DNA from: Candidatus Pelethosoma merdigallinarum
GTDB taxonomy: Bacteria; Bacillota_I; Bacilli_A; RF39; UBA660
NCBI GenBank assembly: GCA_018716065.1
Contig: DVKJ01000040.1
Coordinates: 1 to 41,340 of the forward strand
Length of the DNA stretch: 41,340 bases
Reading direction: 5' to 3'
The notes under the pieces were generated by a model, which searched no databases, was not told the DNA's origin, and saw only the letters and a program-made list of their open reading frames with translations. The position numbers and the translations under genes were made by a program. Each line of letters starts with the position of its first letter. Position 1 is the stretch's first letter. Positions 36,404 to 41,340 of the stretch are shown in pieces.

Positions 36404-37962
36404 GTTTTTTTACCTATGTCATGAATAATTATGATCAAATTTTAAGTTTGTTAGTGGAACATATAAAATTAACTTCGATTGCGGTACTATTCGCGATTAT
36501 CATCGGTGTTCCTATTGGTATTATTATTAGTTATGTAAAGAAATTAAATAAACCAGTATTAGGTGTTGCGAGTGTCATTCAAGCAATTCCTAGTATGGCT
36601 TTATTAGGATTTGCGATTCCCTTTTTAGGAATTGGAACTCTTCCTGCCATTGTGATGGTAGTATTATATTCCTTACTTCCTATCATAAAGAATACTTATA
36701 CGGGAATTAATAGTATTGATTCTAATATGTTAGAAGCCGCAACAGGAATAGGACTTACACGTTGGCAAGTATTATATAAAGTACAAATTCCTTTAGCTTT
36801 ACCGGTTATTATGGCTGGTATTCGTATCTCAGTGGTTACGGCCGTTGGATTAATGACGATGGCAGCCTTTATTGGTGGTGGCGGACTTGGTTTCTTAGTG
36901 TTCTCTGGAATTCGTACTGTTAATAACAATCAAATTTTAGCTGGTGCGATTCCTGCTTGTTTACTAGCCCTTTTTGTCGATTATATTGTCGGGTTAATCG
37001 AAAAATTAGTGACGCCAATTAGTCTTCAAAAAACAAACGACTTTAATAAAAAAATGTTAATGAAAAAACGTCGTCATCAAAAATGGATTTTGTTGGTTAC
37101 CGCTCTTATTTTAGGAATCTTATTTTTAGTAACTAGTATTGATTTTAGTTCTAATCAAAAAGAGATTACGGTTGGTAGTAAAGATTTTACTGAACAAAAT
37201 ATTTTGTGTCATATGGTAAGTGATGCGATTGAAGAAAATACGGATATTAAGGTCAATCGTCAGTGTAACTTAGGAGGAACACAAATTTGTTTTAGTGCTT
37301 TACAAAATCATAATATTGACTTATACATTGATTACACAGGAACGGTTTATGGTGACACTTTAAAATATAAACCAATTAGTGATATTGAAGAGGTTTATAA
37401 TACGGTAAAAAAAGATTTAAAACAAAAATACGGAATTGAAGTATTAGATCAAATGGGATTTAATAATACTTATGCGCTTGCGGTACGTAAAGATACAGCT
37501 GATAAATATCACTTAACGACTATGAGTGATTTGGCACGTGTATCGAATCAATTAGTGATTTCACCAAGCTTAGAGTTTATTAACCGTGAAGATGGTCTTG
37601 TAGGGGCAACAAATACTTATCAATTTCATTTTAAAGATGTGATTGGTATTGATGGTAGTCCAAGATATACGGCACTTGCGAATGGGAATAGTGATGTCAT
37701 TGATGCCTTTTCAACGGATGGTCTTCTTAAAAAGTTTAATTTAATATTATTAGAAGACGATAAGTCTTTCTTTCCACCATATTATGCGATTCCTTTAGTT
37801 GATGAAGAGACTTTAAAAGAATATCCAGAACTAGAAGAAGTGTTAAATGAATTAGGAACGAAGTTAAATAATGAAATTATGAGTGAACTGAATTACGAAG
37901 TCGATGAACTTGGACGTAATCCGGAAGATGTTGCGAAAAACTTTCTTAAAAGCATCCAGTAA
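36400..37962 (+). CDS. Fused permease/substrate-binding protein (OpuCB-OpuCC type)
   Basis: N-terminal permease (AATGIGLTRWQVLYKVQIPLALPVIMAGIR) fused to binding domain (KEITVGSKDFTEQNILCHMVSDAIE...DLYIDYTGTVYGDTL). Confidence 0.92.
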   Translation: MSFFTYVMNNYDQILSLLVEHIKLTSIAVLFAIIIGVPIGIIISYVKKLNKPVLGVASVIQAIPSMALLGFAIPFLGIGTLPAIVMVVLYSLLPIIKNTYTGINSIDSNMLEAATGIGLTRWQVLYKVQIPLALPVIMAGIRISVVTAVGLMTMAAFIGGGGLGFLVFSGIRTVNNNQILAGAIPACLLALFVDYIVGLIEKLVTPISLQKTNDFNKKMLMKKRRHQKWILLVTALILGILFLVTSIDFSSNQKEITVGSKDFTEQNILCHMVSDAIEENTDIKVNRQCNLGGTQICFSALQNHNIDLYIDYTGTVYGDTLKYKPISDIEEVYNTVKKDLKQKYGIEVLDQMGFNNTYALAVRKDTADKYHLTTMSDLARVSNQLVISPSLEFINREDGLVGATNTYQFHFKDVIGIDGSPRYTALANGNSDVIDAFSTDGLLKKFNLILLEDDKSFFPPYYAIPLVDEETLKEYPELEEVLNELGTKLNNEIMSELNYEVDELGRNPEDVAKNFLKSIQ

Positions 37963-37974
37963 GGGTGCTTTTTT
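37949..37974 (+). terminator. Intrinsic terminator
   Basis: AAGCATCC-AGTAA-GGGTGCTT plus T-run. Confidence 0.8.
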
Positions 37975-38058
37975 GTGTAATTTATTAATTGTTCTTGACA
38001 AGTCTTAAAACATCATGTAGTATAAGTTCGACCATAGTAATAGAAAGTAGGTGTAAAA

Positions 38059-40017
38059 ATGACAGAAGAAGTACAATATTTAGATTATACTTTAGAAAAG
38101 TATGATGAAGTGATTGAAGATTCTAAATTAAAACTTAAGAATTTACGGAAACTATATGCACACAATTATGATGCGATGTTGGACGAAAAAGAAAGATTGG
38201 AACATGACATTGAAGTCATTGAAAAAGCAAAGAATAGTCCTTATTTTGCTCGTATTGATTTTGAAAGTAAAAATCATTTTGAAAAGTGTTATATTGGTAA
38301 AAAAGGTGTGATTGATTATGATCACAATATCATTACCGTTGATTGGCGCGCTCCTATTGCTAGTCTTTATTATGATTCTAATGTTGGTTCATGTCAGTAT
38401 GAAGCACCAGAAGGCATGATTCAAGGACAGTTGAAGTTGAAGAGACAGTATACGATTGAGAAAAAGAAATTAATCCAATTTAATGATGTAGATACGGTGA
38501 GTAATGATGAACTATTAAAACCATATTTAGATGTATCGGCAGATGTTCGTCTAAAAAATATTGTTTCTACAATTCAAAGTGAACAAAATCAAATTATTCG
38601 TGAAAAATTAGGACAAGATATGGTTATTCAAGGAGTGGCTGGAAGTGGAAAAACAACCGTTGCGCTTCATCGTATTGCTTATTTAGTTTATAATTATCGT
38701 AATCTTTTTAAAGCGAAAGATTATATGGTCATTGGACCTAATAAATTTTTTGTTAATTATATTTCTGATATATTACCTGATTTAGATGTCAATGGAGTTA
38801 TAGAATCTACCTTAGATGAATTATGTCTTAATTATGTAAAAGAAAACTTTAACATTTATCACTCATTAGATATTTTAAAAGATGATGATGAAGAATCGGC
38901 ATTTAAAACATCCATGAGGATGAAAAAAAGAATCGATGACTATTTTCGAAAACTAGAAGTGATTCCTCTTAAAGATTTTTGTATTTCTAATAAAAAAATG
39001 ATCGATCGAAAGGTTATTTTATCGATGTACAAAGAAATAGATAAAAAAAGATACAAAAGTGTGCAAGCACAAGTGGAACGAATGATTTTATTGTTAGAAA
39101 AATATATCGATCAACATATCAATACCATAATTAGTCAGTTTATAAAAGAAGGAGAAAGTCAAAAGTTAATTAAAGAAATCAAAGAAAACAGGACTTCTCA
39201 CTTGAAAAAGTATTTTACGGTAATGAATAAGAAGATTAAAATGATCTATATAGATATTTTAACTGATTTAGGATGGAATACTAGCAAAATAAAAAAGAAC
39301 GAGGTTCAAATCGAAGATCTTCCGTCTCTTTTGTATATAAAATATAAACTGAATGGAAGTGAAGACTATCACCATTACAAACATATTGTCATTGATGAGG
39401 CTCAAGATTATGGAGCATTTACTTTTTATGCATTAAAGAAAATGTTTCAAAATGCATCTTTTAGTATTTATGGTGATCTTGCACAAAGTTTATATGCTTA
39501 TCGTAGTTTAAGTGATTGGACGGAACTACAAAATATTTTTCCTGCATTAGAAATTGTACGTTTAAATAAAAGTTATCGTACAACCATAGAAATCATGGAA
39601 GAAGCCAATAAAATTAATCAACTTTTAGGTTTGGATCAAGCAATTCCTGTCATCCGTCATGGTGAAGAAGTAGAGTATGTAAGTGATAACATTATAAAAT
39701 TAACCAAGCAAATTAGTCATCAATATAAAACGATTGCGATTATCACCAAAAATCAAGAACAAGCTAATCATTTATATCAACAATTAAAGGATCATTTAGA
39801 TGTCACTTTAATTGATTCTTCTCATTTAACTTATAATAGTAGTATTAATATCATTCCTAGTTATTTATCAAAAGGGTTAGAGTTTGATGCAGTAATCATT
39901 GATCAAATAGGTCAATATAATAAGGATTATGTTTTAGATATGAAATTATTATATGTTTCCATGACGCGAGCCCTTCACAAATTATATATGGTAGAAAGCA
40001 AATTAGATAACGAATAA
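38059..40017 (+). CDS. HelD-like UvrD-family helicase/ATPase
   Basis: Coiled-coil N-terminus, DMVIQGVAGSGKTTVALHRIAYL, HIVIDEAQDYGAF, LLYVSMTRALHKLYMV. Confidence 0.88.
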   Translation: MTEEVQYLDYTLEKYDEVIEDSKLKLKNLRKLYAHNYDAMLDEKERLEHDIEVIEKAKNSPYFARIDFESKNHFEKCYIGKKGVIDYDHNIITVDWRAPIASLYYDSNVGSCQYEAPEGMIQGQLKLKRQYTIEKKKLIQFNDVDTVSNDELLKPYLDVSADVRLKNIVSTIQSEQNQIIREKLGQDMVIQGVAGSGKTTVALHRIAYLVYNYRNLFKAKDYMVIGPNKFFVNYISDILPDLDVNGVIESTLDELCLNYVKENFNIYHSLDILKDDDEESAFKTSMRMKKRIDDYFRKLEVIPLKDFCISNKKMIDRKVILSMYKEIDKKRYKSVQAQVERMILLLEKYIDQHINTIISQFIKEGESQKLIKEIKENRTSHLKKYFTVMNKKIKMIYIDILTDLGWNTSKIKKNEVQIEDLPSLLYIKYKLNGSEDYHHYKHIVIDEAQDYGAFTFYALKKMFQNASFSIYGDLAQSLYAYRSLSDWTELQNIFPALEIVRLNKSYRTTIEIMEEANKINQLLGLDQAIPVIRHGEEVEYVSDNIIKLTKQISHQYKTIAIITKNQEQANHLYQQLKDHLDVTLIDSSHLTYNSSINIIPSYLSKGLEFDAVIIDQIGQYNKDYVLDMKLLYVSMTRALHKLYMVESKLDNE

Positions 40018-40159
40018 TATTAAAATTGATTCGTCTATTATAGAATAGAAACATTTTATGTCATAACTCTCTCAGAAAGGTTTCAAAGTGAAAGAGTGTC
40101 ATATCTAGTTTTTCATTCTTCAAAACGAACGGTTATGGATGTGAATCGTTTCAATCAGG

Positions 40160-40185
40160 AAGTAGGTAAATAAGCCTACTTTTTT
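40160..40185 (+). terminator. Intrinsic terminator
   Basis: AAGTAGG-taaataag-CCTACTT plus T-run. Confidence 0.75.
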
Positions 40186-40248
40186 GATATTTCTTTGTTA
40201 TAATCATGCCAATATTTGTTATAATAAAGAAGTAGAAAGAGTGATAAA

Positions 40249-41160
40249 ATGAAGAATAAAGTTGTAATTATTGGTTGTGGAAGTGTAGGTATGAGCTATG
40301 CTTATGCATTAATTAACCAAAAAACATTTGTAACTGATTTGGTATTAATTGATATTGATCATAAAAGAATGGAAGGAGAGGCCATGGATTTAAGCCATGG
40401 TATTCCTTTCGCACCTTCTAAAATAAATATTAAAGCAGGTTCTTATGAAGATTGCAATGATGCCAAAATCGTTTGTATTTGTGCAGGAGCGAATCAAAAG
40501 CCAGGCGAAACAAGATTAGATCTAATTAAACGAAATTATGATATTTTTAAAGGGATTATTCCTGAAGTCATGAAGAGTGGTTTTCATGGAATCTTTTTAG
40601 TGGCCACCAACCCTGTTGATGCGATGACTTATTTTACCTATCGTTTATCAGGATTACCTTCTAATCAAGTCATTGGTTCAGGAACTACCTTAGATACATC
40701 TAGATTACGTTATTTAATTAGTGAACGTTTACAAGTCAACGCTAAAAATGTTCATGCGTATGTTTTAGGAGAACATGGCGATAGTGAATTTGTACCTTGG
40801 AGTAGGGCAAGTGTAGGTTTACAAGATATTCAAGAATATATTTCACAAGAAGAACTAGATCAGCTTTGTGATGAAGTACGTAATGCGGCTTATGAAGTGA
40901 TTGAACGAAAAGGTGTTACGAATTATGGTATTGGAATGTGTTTAGTACGTATTACGAATGCGATTCTTGGTGGTGAAAACTCTATTTTATGTGTATCTAG
41001 TTATCACGAACAAGAAAATGTTTATATAAGTACCCCAAGTATTTTAGATCAATCAGGAATTCGTGAACAAGTCGTATTCCCATTAACAAAAGAAGAAGAA
41101 ACCCAGTTACACCATTCTATGGACATTATTCGTAAGTCTATAGAGTCGATTGAAAAATAA
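40249..41160 (+). CDS. ldh: L-lactate dehydrogenase
   Basis: VVIIGCGSVGMSYAYALI, VATNPVDAMTYFTYRLSGLPSNQVIGSGTTLDTSRLRYL, YVLGEHGDSEFVPWS. Confidence 0.94.
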   Translation: MKNKVVIIGCGSVGMSYAYALINQKTFVTDLVLIDIDHKRMEGEAMDLSHGIPFAPSKINIKAGSYEDCNDAKIVCICAGANQKPGETRLDLIKRNYDIFKGIIPEVMKSGFHGIFLVATNPVDAMTYFTYRLSGLPSNQVIGSGTTLDTSRLRYLISERLQVNAKNVHAYVLGEHGDSEFVPWSRASVGLQDIQEYISQEELDQLCDEVRNAAYEVIERKGVTNYGIGMCLVRITNAILGGENSILCVSSYHEQENVYISTPSILDQSGIREQVVFPLTKEEETQLHHSMDIIRKSIESIEK

Positions 41161-41173
41161 AGGTTATGTTTAC

Positions 41174-41212
41174 AAGATGATAAGTTTGTATATATTTATC
41201 ATCTTTTTTTTC
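41174..41212 (+). terminator. Intrinsic terminator after ldh
   Basis: GATGATAA/TTATCATC plus T-run. Confidence 0.8.
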
Positions 41213-41340
41213 GTGAATTTTTAAACTAAATGCAGTTTTAAAAAACAAAATTTAATTTACAAGACTTATTACCGGTTTAGAATAGGCAACCGGAAATAAG
41301 TCTTTTAATTTCCTCTAATACTAGATTGCACTAATTAAAT

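Noticed and set aside
1-41340. CRISPR array, prophage, transposase, rRNA operon or DGR reverse transcriptase inside the window
   Set aside because: I saw no regularly spaced repeats, no phage structural genes, no transposase or RT motifs, and no rRNA. A DGR, if real, would have to be encoded elsewhere.

Overview
This is a 41.3-kb window from a low-GC Firmicutes/Mollicutes-like chromosome, possibly an uncultured gut Bacilli lineage (taxonomy is inference). Housekeeping genes include U32 peptidase, proS, corA, a cysteine desulfurase, rpsB-tsf, a PerR/Fur-rubrerythrin pair, a BceRSAB-like two-component/ABC module, tRNA-Met(CAT), mntP, an OpuC-type transporter, a HelD-like helicase and ldh. They surround an AT-rich accessory region (about 21-33 kb) of small membrane proteins, gene remnants, repeated terminators and a repeated promoter cassette. 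The most interesting signal is a pair of paralogous surface-protein genes (4020-6649 and 10297-11631). Each has an N-terminal signal anchor with a TasA/camelysin-like region and C-terminal DUF6273-like (C-type-lectin-like) domains. Two unusual features coincide in them. (i) Both promoters carry an identical G9 homopolymer placed exactly 9 nt upstream of the -35 box, in a conserved block ATRCATG(9)TATYTGGTMTTGAYA-N17-TACAAT, which suggests a phase-variable promoter. (ii) All four C-terminal domains have a hypervariable, mostly GC-rich segment bounded by W-T-x-T and (V/I)-R-P. This resembles the variable repeat of diversity-generating-retroelement targets, although no reverse transcriptase or template repeat is visible here. 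One of the two genes also has a one-base frameshift in an A7 tract. At least four apparent one-base deletions occur in the window, so assembly error must be excluded before any frameshift is interpreted biologically.
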